Shown in pieces: positions 40,184 through 50,749 of a stretch of DNA of 64,000 nucleotides. The position numbers and the translations under genes were made by a program. The stretch spans positions 677,673 through 741,672 of the forward strand of contig NZ_BRXS01000004.1 in NCBI RefSeq assembly GCF_030159095.1, written 5' to 3'. Numbering within the stretch: position 1 is the stretch's first letter; every line of letters begins with the position of its first letter. Below the pieces are notes generated by a model. That model searched no databases. It was given only the letters and a program-made list of their open reading frames with translations, and was not told the DNA's origin. Origin of the DNA: Roseisolibacter agri (lineage in GTDB: Bacteria > Gemmatimonadota > Gemmatimonadetes > Gemmatimonadales > Gemmatimonadaceae).

Positions 40184-40189
40184 TAGCTT
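40184..40189 (+). promoter_or_regulatory. -10 hexamer TAGCTT directly before mutL (leaderless start)
   Basis: TAGCTT is 6 nt before the GTG of mutL, so transcription would start at the start codon. No ribosome site is present and no clear -35 is seen. Confidence 0.5.
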
Positions 40190-40195
40190 TCGCGC

Positions 40196-42028
40196 GTGAC
40201 CCGCATCGCCGTCCTTCCGCCAGCGGTTGCCGACCAGATCGCCGCCGGCGAGGTGGTCGAGCGGCCCGCGTCCGTCGTCAAGGAGCTCGTCGAGAACGCG
40301 CTGGATGCCGGCGCCACCGCGGTCGACGTCACCGTCGAGGAGGGCGGGCGCGCGCTGATCCGCGTCAGCGACGACGGCGGCGGGATGGGCCGCGAAGACG
40401 CCGTGCTCGCGCTCGCGCGCCACGCGACCTCCAAGATCCGCAGCGCCGAGGAGCTGGTGGGCGTCGCGAGCTTCGGCTTCCGTGGCGAGGCGCTGCCGGC
40501 CATCTGCTCGGTGTCGCAGCTGGAGCTGGTGACGGCGCCCGGCGACGGGGCGGGGACGCGCGTGCGCGCCGCCGCGGGCAGCGTGCAGGAGGTCGAGGAG
40601 GCGGCGCGCCGGCGCGGCACCACGGTGAGCGTCGCGCGGCTGTTCTACAACACGCCGGCGCGGCAGAAATTCCTGCGCAGCGCGCGCAGCGAGTGGCGTG
40701 CGATCAACGACGTGCTGGTCGTGATGGCGCTCACGCGCCGCGACGTGCGCCTCAACGCGACGCACGACGGGAAGCCGGGCCTCACGCTGCCGGCCGCGCC
40801 GTCGCTGCGCGCGCGGCTCGGCGCCGTATACGGCGCGCGCTACGCCGACGAGCTGCTCGACGTGGAGGACGTGGCGGGCGCGGTCGGCGTGACGGGCCTC
40901 GTCGAGCGGCCGGGCGACGTGGGCACGTCGGGCCGCCGCGTCTTCCTCTCGGTGAACGGGCGCGCGGTGCGCGACAATGGGCTCGTGCGGGCGGCCGAGG
41001 CGGCGTACCGCTCGACGATCCCCGCGGGGCTGCGGCCGTCGCTCTTCCTCGACGTCGTGCTGCCGGCGGCGGAGCTGGACGTCAACGTGCATCCCGCGAA
41101 GGCCGAGGTGCGCTTCGGCGACCGCTGGAACGTCGAGCGCGCGGTGGAGCGTGCGGTACGGCGCGCGCTCGGCACGCTCGACAGCGCGGCCGACGTCGGT
41201 GGGCGCGGGTGGTTCGCGGGCGGGTTGATGCCGCGCACGGCGCCCGCGCACAACCCGTGGGAGGCCAGCGGTCGTGACCTCTCGGCGCTGAACATCTCCG
41301 CGACGCCAGAGGTAGGGCTGTTCGCGACGGAGAGGGCGTCCGCCGATGCGCACGATCCGCGCGCGTTCGATGGCGCACCGGACGGTGCGCCGCCGCTGCC
41401 GTGGGAGACGCCGGAAGTCGCACCCGCCGCCCCGCGCGACGCCGCGGCGGACGAGGTGTCCGTGCCGCCGCTCGTCCAGCTGCGGCGCACGTACATGATG
41501 TTCGAGCGCGACGAGGGCGTCGTGCTCATCGACCAGCACTCGGCGCACGAGCGCGTGCTGTACGAGCGCTTCCTGGGCGCGATGGCGAGCGGCCAGTCGC
41601 CGTCGCAGCGACTGCTCTTCCCGCTGACGCTGCACCTCAGCCCCGCGCAGGCCGACGCGTTCGAGGCCAACCGCGACGCGCTGACGAAGCTCGGCTACGA
41701 GGTCGAGCCGTTCGGCGGCGGGTCGCTGCTGGTGCACGCGGTGCCGACGCCGCATCCGCGCTTCGACGCCGAGCGGTGCCTGCGCGACACGCTCGACGCG
41801 CTGACGGGCGACCGGCACGCGTCGACGCACGCGCGCCACGAGCGGCTGGCCGCGACGGTCGCGTGCAAGGCGGCGGTGAAGGCGGGCGACGCGCTCTCGC
41901 CCGACGAGATGCGCGCGCTGTTCGTCGCGCTCGCACGCACGACGCTCCCCGCCCACGACGTCCACGGCCGCGCGACGATCGTGCACCTCGGCTGGGACGA
42001 GCTCGAACGCCGGTTCGGCCGGGCGTGA
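40196..42028 (+). CDS. mutL: DNA mismatch repair protein MutL
   Basis: 610 aa, GTG start. GHKL ATPase N-terminus with IAAGEVVERPASVVKELVEN, DDGGGM, and the ATP-lid FGFRGEALPAICSVS. The C-terminal dimerisation domain carries DQHSAHERVLYE, which fits the endonuclease motif DQHA(x)2E(x)4E with Ser for Ala, and ACKAAVKAG. The usual zinc-site CPHGRP near the C-terminus instead reads VHGRAT, so the regulatory metal site lacks its cysteine. No mutS is in the window. It overlaps miaA by GTGA. Confidence 0.93.
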   Translation: MTRIAVLPPAVADQIAAGEVVERPASVVKELVENALDAGATAVDVTVEEGGRALIRVSDDGGGMGREDAVLALARHATSKIRSAEELVGVASFGFRGEALPAICSVSQLELVTAPGDGAGTRVRAAAGSVQEVEEAARRRGTTVSVARLFYNTPARQKFLRSARSEWRAINDVLVVMALTRRDVRLNATHDGKPGLTLPAAPSLRARLGAVYGARYADELLDVEDVAGAVGVTGLVERPGDVGTSGRRVFLSVNGRAVRDNGLVRAAEAAYRSTIPAGLRPSLFLDVVLPAAELDVNVHPAKAEVRFGDRWNVERAVERAVRRALGTLDSAADVGGRGWFAGGLMPRTAPAHNPWEASGRDLSALNISATPEVGLFATERASADAHDPRAFDGAPDGAPPLPWETPEVAPAAPRDAAADEVSVPPLVQLRRTYMMFERDEGVVLIDQHSAHERVLYERFLGAMASGQSPSQRLLFPLTLHLSPAQADAFEANRDALTKLGYEVEPFGGGSLLVHAVPTPHPRFDAERCLRDTLDALTGDRHASTHARHERLAATVACKAAVKAGDALSPDEMRALFVALARTTLPAHDVHGRATIVHLGWDELERRFGRA

Positions 42029-42954
42029 GCGTGCTGCGCGCGATCTGCGGGCCCACGGCGGCCGGCAAGTCGGCGCTCGCGCTGCGGCTGGCCGAGCGCG
42101 TGGGCGCGGCGATCGTCAGCGCGGACTCGCGGCAGCTGTACCGCGGCTTCGACGTCGGGACCGCGAAGCCGAGCGCGGAGGAGCTCGCGCGCGTGCCGCA
42201 CTTCGGCGTCGACGTGGCGGAGCCGACCGAGCGCTGGTCCGCGGCGCGCTGGGCGGACGCGTGCGACGGCTGGCTCGCGGAGGCCGAAGCGATGGGGCGC
42301 GCGCCGCTGCTCGTGGGCGGCACGGGCTTCTACCTGCGCGCGCTGGCCGAGCCGCTGTTCGAGGAGCCGCCGCTGGACGCGTCGCGGCGCGAGGCGCTGG
42401 CGGTCTGGCTCGAGAACCTGTCGCTGTCCGAGCTGCGCCGCTGGGTGGCCGTGGTCGATCCGGCGCGCGCGCACCTGCAGCGCACGCAGCTGCTGCGCGC
42501 GCTCGAGGTCGCGCTGCTCACGGGCCACCGACTGAGCGACTGGCACGCCCGCGCGGCGCGACCGGCCCGCCACGCGCTGCGCTACCTCGTGGTCGATCCC
42601 GGGCCGGTGCTCGCCGACCGCATCGCCGGCCGGACGGACGCCATGCTCGCTGCCGACTGGGTGGACGAGGTGCGCAGGCTCATGGACCGTGTCCCGCCCG
42701 ACGCGATCGCCTGGAAGGCGTCGGGGTACGACGCCGTGCGCCGGCACCTGCAGGGCGAGCTCACGCTGGCGGAGACCCGCGAGCTCGTCGTGATCGAGAC
42801 GCGGCAGTACGCCAAGCGCCAGCGCACCTGGTTCCGACACCAACTGCCGTCGTCGGCCGTTCTCCGGGTGAACCCGGACGACCCCGACGCGGATGCCATC
42901 GCCGCCGCGTGGTGGTGCGACGGCCCTTCGCCCCTCGACGAGGAGCACGCGTGA
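42025..42954 (+). CDS. miaA: tRNA dimethylallyltransferase
   Basis: 309 aa, GTG start overlapping the mutL stop. P-loop GPTAAGKS near residue 9, then SADSRQLYRGFDVGTAKP, GGTGFYLRAL near residue 95, and the tRNA-binding segment TRQYAKRQRTWFR near 270. It adds the isoprenyl group to A37 of tRNAs reading U-starting codons. mutL-miaA is a frequent bacterial pair. It ends in a GTGA overlap with bshA. Confidence 0.95.
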   Translation: MSVLRAICGPTAAGKSALALRLAERVGAAIVSADSRQLYRGFDVGTAKPSAEELARVPHFGVDVAEPTERWSAARWADACDGWLAEAEAMGRAPLLVGGTGFYLRALAEPLFEEPPLDASRREALAVWLENLSLSELRRWVAVVDPARAHLQRTQLLRALEVALLTGHRLSDWHARAARPARHALRYLVVDPGPVLADRIAGRTDAMLAADWVDEVRRLMDRVPPDAIAWKASGYDAVRRHLQGELTLAETRELVVIETRQYAKRQRTWFRHQLPSSAVLRVNPDDPDADAIAAAWWCDGPSPLDEEHA

Positions 42955-44228
42955 AGATCGGCATCACCTGCTATCCCACCTACGGCGGCTCGGGCGCCGT
43001 CGCGACCGAGCTGGGGATCGCGCTCGCGGCGCGCGGCCACGAGGTGCACTTCATCACGTACCAGCAGCCGTTCCGGCTGCCGAACTTCCTCCCGCGGATC
43101 TTCTTCCACGAGGTGGACGTCGGCCGGTACCCGCTGTTCGAGTACCCGCCGTACGACCTCGCGCTCGCGGTGCGCATGCACGAGGTGGTGCGCGCGCACG
43201 AGCTGGACGTGCTGCACTGCCACTACGCGCTGCCGCACGCCACCAGCGCGTGGATCGCGCGCGAGATGCTGCGCGACAAGGGCGACGACGTGCAGGTGGT
43301 GACGACGCTGCACGGCACCGACATCACGATCGTCGGCCAGGACCCGTCGTTCCACGCGATCACCAAGTTCTCGATCGAGCGCTCGGACTTCGTGACCGCG
43401 GTGTCGGAGTACCTGCGGCGCGAGACGATGGCGGCCTTCGGCTGCACGGGCTGCAACGTCGAGGTGATCCACAACTTCGTCGATCCGGCGGTCTACGACC
43501 GGACCGCGCATCCGCCGGCGCTCTCGTGGCTCGTGCCGCGCGGCCGCAAGGTCATCATGCACGTGTCGAACATGCGCCCGGTGAAGCGCGTGCGCGACGT
43601 CGTGCGCACGTTCGCGAAGGTCACCGCCGAGGTGCCGAGCGTGCTGTTCATGGTGGGCGACGGCCCGGAGCGCGTGGACGCCGAGCAGGAGGCGCGCGCC
43701 CTCGGCGTCGAGCGTCAGGTGCACTTCCTCGGCAAGCTGGAGGCGGTGGCGCCGCTGCTCGCGGGCGCGGACCTCTTCCTCCTCCCCAGCGCCAGCGAGT
43801 CGTTCGGCCTCAGCGCGCTCGAGGCGCTGTCGTCGGGTGTGCCGGTGGTCGCGAGCCGCGCGGGCGGCCTGGCCGAGGTGGTGCGCGACGGCGAGACCGG
43901 CGCGCTGTGCGACGTCGGTGACGTGGACGGGATGGCGACGGCGTCGATCGCGATCCTGCGCGACCCCGAGCGGTGGCGCGCGATGAGCGAGGCCGCCGCC
44001 GCCGACGCGCGCGAGCGCTTCACCCTGGAGAAGGTCGTCGCGCGCTACGAGGCGCTCTACGAGCGCGCGATCGCTTCGCGCCCGCAGCCGGCCGTGCGCG
44101 TCGAGCGCGCCAGCCGCCGCACGACCCCACTGGGGATGCCCGCGGTGCCGACACCCGCCGCCGTGCCCGCGCCCGTGGGCGCCGGGGCCGCGGTCCGCGA
44201 CGAGGCGGACGGCCCACCGTCGGATTGA
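42951..44228 (+). CDS. bshA: N-acetyl-alpha-D-glucosaminyl L-malate synthase (bacillithiol biosynthesis)
   Basis: 425 aa, GTG start overlapping miaA. GT4-type glycosyltransferase with the BshA N-terminus ([20 protein letters not shown]), [21 protein letters not shown] and [18 protein letters not shown]. The UDP-sugar binding end is [15 protein letters not shown] (~residue 280). It joins UDP-GlcNAc and L-malate in the first step of bacillithiol synthesis; no bshB or bshC is present in the window. A ~45-residue Pro/Ala-rich tail is extra relative to the Bacillus enzyme. Confidence 0.92.
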   Translation: MKIGITCYPTYGGSGAVATELGIALAARGHEVHFITYQQPFRLPNFLPRIFFHEVDVGRYPLFEYPPYDLALAVRMHEVVRAHELDVLHCHYALPHATSAWIAREMLRDKGDDVQVVTTLHGTDITIVGQDPSFHAITKFSIERSDFVTAVSEYLRRETMAAFGCTGCNVEVIHNFVDPAVYDRTAHPPALSWLVPRGRKVIMHVSNMRPVKRVRDVVRTFAKVTAEVPSVLFMVGDGPERVDAEQEARALGVERQVHFLGKLEAVAPLLAGADLFLLPSASESFGLSALEALSSGVPVVASRAGGLAEVVRDGETGALCDVGDVDGMATASIAILRDPERWRAMSEAAAADARERFTLEKVVARYEALYERAIASRPQPAVRVERASRRTTPLGMPAVPTPAAVPAPVGAGAAVRDEADGPPSD

Positions 44229-44240
44229 GGCCGCTCTCGC

Positions 44241-44246
44241 TATACT
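44241..44246 (+). promoter_or_regulatory. Possible -10 TATACT upstream of uppP
   Basis: A near-consensus TATACT in GC-rich sequence, 73 nt before the uppP ATG. No good -35 is found at 16-18 nt. Confidence 0.35.
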
Positions 44247-44319
44247 TCGCGCCGCACGCCGCTCCCACCGTCCGGGGGCGGCGCGCGTCGCTTTGGCCCC
44301 GTCCCGCGCCGTCCCCCGC

Positions 44320-45084
<765 letters not shown>

Positions 45085-45089
45085 GCGGC

Positions 45090-45839
45090 GTGGACCGCGC
45101 GACCGATCGCTACGACGGCGTCCTCGCCGAGACGCTCGCGGGCGATCTGGGCATCCCGCGCGTCGTCGCATTCGAGCGCGTGGGCTCGACGATGGACGTC
45201 GCCCACGCGCTCGCGGCCGAGGGCGCGCCGGCGGGCACGCTCGTCATCGCGGACGCGCAGACCGGCGGGCGCGGTCGCGCGGGGCGCCGCTGGGTGTCGG
45301 CACCCGGCGCCGGCATCTGGATGACGCTGCTGGAGCGGCCCGCCGACGCGAGCGCGCTGGAGGTGCTCTCGCTCCGCCTCGGGCTCGCGGCCGCGGTCGC
45401 CGTGCAACCCTTCGCGGACGACGCGGTGCAGGTGAAGTGGCCGAACGACCTCCAGATCGCGCGGCGGAAGCTGGCGGGCGTGCTGGTGGAGGCGCGCTGG
45501 CGCGACGCGCAGCCGGAGTGGGTCGCCGTCGGCGTCGGGCTGAACGTGGTCCCACCCGCCGACCTCCCGGAGACGAGCGGACTGCGCGCGCACGTGGCGC
45601 GGCTGGCGGTGCTCTCGGCGCTCGTCCCGGCGCTGCGCGAGGCCGCGGCGACGCGCGGGGGCCTCTCGCCCGAGGAGCTGGCGGCCTACGCCGCGCGCGA
45701 TGCCCTGGCGGGCCGGCGGATCGTGGCCCCGGTGGCCGGCATCGTGCGCGGGGTCGCGCCCTCCGGTGAGCTGCGGGTGACCGCCACCGACGGCGCCGAG
45801 CACCGGTTGCGGCAGGCGACGATCACGCTCGCGGACTGA
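45090..45839 (+). CDS. birA: Biotin-protein ligase (class I, no DNA-binding domain)
   Basis: 249 aa, GTG start. Biotinyl-AMP loop GGRGRAGRRWVS near residue 55, KWPNDLQI with the catalytic lysine near 115, and GVGLNV near 152. The C-terminal SH3-like domain is complete. The N-terminal winged helix of the repressor-type BirA is absent, so this is a monofunctional enzyme that biotinylates carboxylase carrier proteins. Confidence 0.93.
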   Translation: MDRATDRYDGVLAETLAGDLGIPRVVAFERVGSTMDVAHALAAEGAPAGTLVIADAQTGGRGRAGRRWVSAPGAGIWMTLLERPADASALEVLSLRLGLAAAVAVQPFADDAVQVKWPNDLQIARRKLAGVLVEARWRDAQPEWVAVGVGLNVVPPADLPETSGLRAHVARLAVLSALVPALREAAATRGGLSPEELAAYAARDALAGRRIVAPVAGIVRGVAPSGELRVTATDGAEHRLRQATITLAD

Positions 45840-46007
45840 CCGCGAATCGAACGAGAGGGGCACTGTCACGACGACAGACCGCCCCCGGGTGCTGCTGTCG
45901 CAACGACAAACGGGGCGGGCACCGGCCTGTCGGAACGGCGCGGCCGCACTGGCGCAAGACTTTATTCCACAGCGACTTACGGCCGAGCGCGGAGGGCGCG
46001 TCGGGGG

Positions 46008-46036
46008 TTGACGCCCTGCGGGGCGCACCATAGGTT
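46008..46036 (+). promoter_or_regulatory. groESL promoter (TTGACG-N17-TAGGTT)
   Basis: TTGACG at 46008-46013, a 17-nt spacer, TAGGTT at 46031-46036. The start near 46043 puts the CIRCE element at +2 to +29. The preceding 45840-46000 contains a possible loose birA terminator (CCGCCCC at 45879 with GGGGCGG at 45912) and nothing else I can name. Confidence 0.78.
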
Positions 46037-46044
46037 CGTCGCCG

Positions 46045-46071
46045 TTGGCACTCACTGAGGGTGAGTGCTAA
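46045..46071 (+). promoter_or_regulatory. CIRCE operator (HrcA-binding site)
   Basis: TTGGCACTC, a 9-nt spacer, GAGTGCTAA: this is the CIRCE consensus with one mismatch (TTGG for TTAG). It overlaps the transcription start of groES. HrcA repression relieved by heat is expected; hrcA is not in the window. Confidence 0.95.
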
Positions 46072-46107
46072 TAACCCACCCACTTCCAATTCGGAGAGGC
46101 GCAAGCA

Positions 46108-46413
46108 ATGGCCACCAAGAACGCCGTCGCCGTGAAGCCCCTGGCCGATCGGGTCGTCGTCCGCGCGCTCGAGGAGACCGAGCAGATGCGCGGCGGGCTG
46201 TACATCCCCGACACGGCGAAGGAGAAGCCGCAGCAGGGGGAGATCATCGCCGTCGGCCCCGGCAAGTTCGACGACAAGGGCAACCGCGTGCCGATGGACG
46301 TGAAGGTCGGCGACAAGGTGCTCTACGGGAAGTACAGCGGCACCGAGGTCACGCTCGACAACGAGCAGTACCTCATCCTCCGCGAGGCGGACGTCCTCGC
46401 GATCGTCGGCTGA
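46108..46413 (+). CDS. groES: Co-chaperonin GroES
   Basis: 101 aa. [21 protein letters not shown], the mobile loop, and [14 protein letters not shown] are typical Cpn10. GGAGAGG sits 6-12 nt before the ATG. It caps the GroEL ring. The gap to groEL is 104 nt, with no promoter or terminator evident. Confidence 0.98.
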   Translation: MATKNAVAVKPLADRVVVRALEETEQMRGGLYIPDTAKEKPQQGEIIAVGPGKFDDKGNRVPMDVKVGDKVLYGKYSGTEVTLDNEQYLILREADVLAIVG

Positions 46414-46505
46414 GCCGCGCCCCCGCGCCGCTCGCGACTCGATCGCTCGCAGGTTTTTCCGTTTCTCCCGTCGGACTCTTCGAACCCTCCATCAGCTCAC
46501 GCTGA

Positions 46506-48152
<1,647 letters not shown>

Positions 48153-48186
48153 GAGTCCCACCAGTCCGAGCGAAGCTGAACGAAGG

Positions 48187-48216
48187 ACGGGGGCGCCGCG
48201 CATGCGGCGCCCCCGT
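48187..48216 (+). terminator. Intrinsic terminator after groEL
   Basis: A perfect 13-bp stem (48187-48199 with 48204-48216) with loop GCAT, followed by CGTCGTTCGT. It also lies 24 nt beyond the stop of the convergent PEP-CTERM gene, so it may act on both. Confidence 0.82.
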
Positions 48217-48239
48217 CGTCGTTCGTGGACCTGACGGGG

Positions 48240-48980
48240 TCACCGTGTGCGACGCCGCCGCGCGACCGCCACGACGCCCAGCAGGCCCGCCGCCAGCAGC
48301 GCGGCCGACGACGGCTCGGGCACGGTCGACGTGCCACCGCCGCCCGGCGCGGCGAACGTCGCGCGGAAGGCGAGGTCCGTCCCCGTGCCACCCGCGAGGC
48401 TCCACGGGCCGCCCGTCAGCGTCGCCAGCCCCGACGGCCCGTTGCGGACGAACGACGAGCCGCCCGCGTACGTGTCGTTCGGCCACGACGTCGTCTGCGT
48501 GGCGCCGGGCCGCAGGACCACCGGTGCGTCGGGGAACTCGACGCTGCTCAGCACCGCGAGGTACGTCTGGCCCGCGGTGAGGTTGATCCCACCGGTGACG
48601 AAGCTGAACTCGGTGGGCGTGGCCGCGCCCGTGTAGCTCTGCGCGGTGCTGCGGAACAGGTAGCTGCCGCCGGTCATCCGCGTCGCCGGGTCCCACCCGA
48701 AGAGGTACGCGTAGAACGGCGTCGTGCCCGTGATCGTGTTGTCGCGCAGCCAGAAGTCGAACTCGTTCAGCTGCGTGAACGTCGTCCCGCTCGGGACGGT
48801 GAAGCTCTGCCCGAGCGACGCGTACGAGACGTCGCTGGCGCGCCCGAATGGGAAGATGGGCCAGTTCGCCACCGTCGGCGGGGTGCCCGTGTCGATCAGC
48901 TGCGCCCGGGCCGGCACGCCGGCGAGCAGGAGCAGCAGGGCGGTGGGGACGTGCAGGATGCGAGGTCGAGACGAGCGCAT
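48240..48980 (-). CDS. PEP-CTERM sorting domain protein of unknown function
   Basis: 246 aa. GGAGGG about 10 nt upstream supports the ATG at 48980. The signal peptide is ~1-26 (LHVPTALLLLLAGVPARAQ). The exported domain is beta-rich and ends in the PEP-CTERM VPEP, hydrophobic helix AALLAAGLLGVVAVA and RRRRTR. No family is recognised for the body (SDVSYASLGQSFTVPSGTTF is typical of its style). This is the second PEP-CTERM protein in the window, transcribed alone. Confidence 0.87.
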   Translation of the reverse strand: MRSSRPRILHVPTALLLLLAGVPARAQLIDTGTPPTVANWPIFPFGRASDVSYASLGQSFTVPSGTTFTQLNEFDFWLRDNTITGTTPFYAYLFGWDPATRMTGGSYLFRSTAQSYTGAATPTEFSFVTGGINLTAGQTYLAVLSSVEFPDAPVVLRPGATQTTSWPNDTYAGGSSFVRNGPSGLATLTGGPWSLAGGTGTDLAFRATFAAPGGGGTSTVPEPSSAALLAAGLLGVVAVARRRRTR

Positions 48981-49140
48981 GTGCGGTGTCCCTCCATCGT
49001 ACCGGTGCGGTGAGCCGCGATCCGACGAGCGCGAGAGGCCATGCTTCGGCGATCGCGGCGGATGGGCGAGGCGCTCGACCGCTCGACCCTCGCGTGCGGC
49101 GGCGCATGCGAGTGGCGCGGGGAGCGGCTCCGGACGGTAC

Positions 49141-49166
49141 GCCCCCGGCGTCCGGACGCCGGGGGC
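49141..49166. terminator. Perfect 26-nt palindrome, likely terminator of the carbonic anhydrase operon
   Basis: GCCCCCGGCGTCC followed by its exact reverse complement. As RNA it forms an ~11-bp stem. It lies 111 nt beyond the carbonic anhydrase stop on the minus strand and upstream of the next minus-strand gene. The rest of the ~296-nt interval 48981-49276 shows no gene. Confidence 0.55.
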
Positions 49167-49276
49167 AGGTTGCGGCACCGCAAGGCGAGTGCCCGCTTGC
49201 GACACGCCGGAGGCAGCAGACCTCGCACCGGGCTGCCGCTCAGCGCGTCACGACGCGCTCTGCAGGACGCGCGATG

Positions 49277-49927
49277 CTAGACGGCGGCTGCGGTCGGCGC
49301 GCGGCGGCTCGACAGCCGCTCGGCGGCTTCCTCGGAGTCGATCCCCGTGACGAGCTCGCGCAGGTAGCCCTCGCGGATGTCGTACACGAGGCCGTGCAGC
49401 ATCGGGCGACGCCCCTTCCGCCACGCCTTCTGCACGACGGGCGTCTCGGACAGGTGGTAGATCTGCTCCAGCACGTTCAGCTCGACCACGCGGTCGAAGC
49501 GCGCGCGCTCGTCCGTGATCGCGTCCAGCTCGCGCTGGTTCCAGCGCACGACGTTGCGCACGTGGCTCAGCCAGTGGTCCACGAGCCCGTTCGTCGTGTC
49601 GCCCAGCGCGGCGCGCACGCCGCCGCACTCGAAGTGCCCGGTGACGATGACGTGCTCCACGCGCAGCGCCTCGATGGCGTACTGCAGCACCGACATCGCG
49701 TTCAGGTCCGATGGCAGCACGAGGTTCGCCACGTTCCGGTGCACGAACAGCTCGCCCGGGTGCGTCCCGGTCAGCAGCTCCGCCGGCACGCGGCTGTCGG
49801 AGCAGCCGATGAACAGGAACTGCGGCTCCTGCTTGATCGCGAGGTTCGAGAAGTAGCCGGGATCGGCGGCCGTGAGCTCGGCCACCCAGCGCCGGTTGTT
49901 CTCGATCAGGCGACGGTAGTTTTCCAT
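49277..49927 (-). CDS. can: Beta-class carbonic anhydrase
   Basis: 216 aa. Zinc ligands C42 and D44 with R46 in GCSDSRVP, then H98 and C101 in GHFECGG; the HRNVAN segment follows the first motif. It interconverts CO2 and bicarbonate. It is the last gene of a six-gene minus-strand run and starts 1 nt after the stop of the metallo-hydrolase gene. Confidence 0.95.
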   Translation of the reverse strand: MENYRRLIENNRRWVAELTAADPGYFSNLAIKQEPQFLFIGCSDSRVPAELLTGTHPGELFVHRNVANLVLPSDLNAMSVLQYAIEALRVEHVIVTGHFECGGVRAALGDTTNGLVDHWLSHVRNVVRWNQRELDAITDERARFDRVVELNVLEQIYHLSETPVVQKAWRKGRRPMLHGLVYDIREGYLRELVTGIDSEEAAERLSSRRAPTAAAV

Positions 49928-49928
49928 G

Positions 49929-50747
49929 TCAGAAGGCCAGCGAGAGCTGCTCGGCGCGCACGCGGGCGCGCCCCGCGCTGGCGACGAACGGTCCGACGAC
50001 GGCGTCCTGCGCGGCCGGCGTGATCGCGCCGCGGAAGCGCGTGGTGGCGAGCGCCTCGCGCACGGCGGTCGCCGCGGTCTGCGGTAGGTTGCAGTTCTCG
50101 CTCAGGTGCGCGAGCACGACGTGCCGCAGCGTCGTCGACGCGAGCTGCCGCGCCAGCGCGCCGGCGGCCGCGTTGCTGAGATGCCCGTTGCGGCCCGCGA
50201 TGCGCGCGCTGACGGACGGCGGATACGGGCCCGCGCGCAGCATGTCGCTGTCGTGGTTGGACTCCAGCACGAGCATGTCGACGGCGCGCATCGCCGTGCG
50301 CACCGCGTCCGACGCGTGCCCGAGGTCGTAGCAGATGCCGGCGCGTGTGCCGCAGGCGGTGCCGGTCGCGACCAGCGCCACGCTCTCCCGCGCGTCGTGC
50401 GGTGTCCGCACGGTCTCGACCGCGAAGCCGGGCAGCGCGAGCGTGTCGCCCGCGCGGAACGCCGTCGTGCCCGCGGTGGCGAGCGGCGGATGCGCGGCGA
50501 TGGTGCCCTCGCTCGCGTGCAGCGCCCAGCCCCACTTCGCCGCCGCCTGCGTGGCGCCCTTCACGTGGTCGGTGTGCTCGTGCGTGACGACGCACGCCGC
50601 GATCGACTGCGGCGCGACGCCGATGCGCCCGAGCCGCGTCTGCAGCTCGCGCACGCCGAAGCCGGCGTCCACGAGCAGGCGGCGGCCGTCGCTCTCGAGG
50701 AGCACGGCGTTGCCGCGGCTCCCGCTGCCGAGCACCCAGAGCTGCAC
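49929..50747 (-). CDS. MBL-fold metallo-hydrolase (YycJ/WalJ-like)
   Basis: 272 aa from a GTG at 50747, 2 nt after the upstream stop. It begins LWVLGSGSRGNAVLLES and has the MBL zinc motif THEHTDHVKG near residue 55, a later Asp in YDLGHAS, and ESNHDSDML. The family includes WalJ/YycJ, an exonuclease-like protein linked to the cell wall or DNA repair in Firmicutes. The activity here is unproven. Confidence 0.85.
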   Translation of the reverse strand: MQLWVLGSGSRGNAVLLESDGRRLLVDAGFGVRELQTRLGRIGVAPQSIAACVVTHEHTDHVKGATQAAAKWGWALHASEGTIAAHPPLATAGTTAFRAGDTLALPGFAVETVRTPHDARESVALVATGTACGTRAGICYDLGHASDAVRTAMRAVDMLVLESNHDSDMLRAGPYPPSVSARIAGRNGHLSNAAAGALARQLASTTLRHVVLAHLSENCNLPQTAATAVREALATTRFRGAITPAAQDAVVGPFVASAGRARVRAEQLSLAF

Positions 50748-50749
50748 GG

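Noticed and set aside
45840-46007. CCGCCCC...GGGGCGG pairing as a strong terminator after birA
   Set aside because: The arms are 26 nt apart with only a small inner stem, so it is too loose to list as a feature with confidence.
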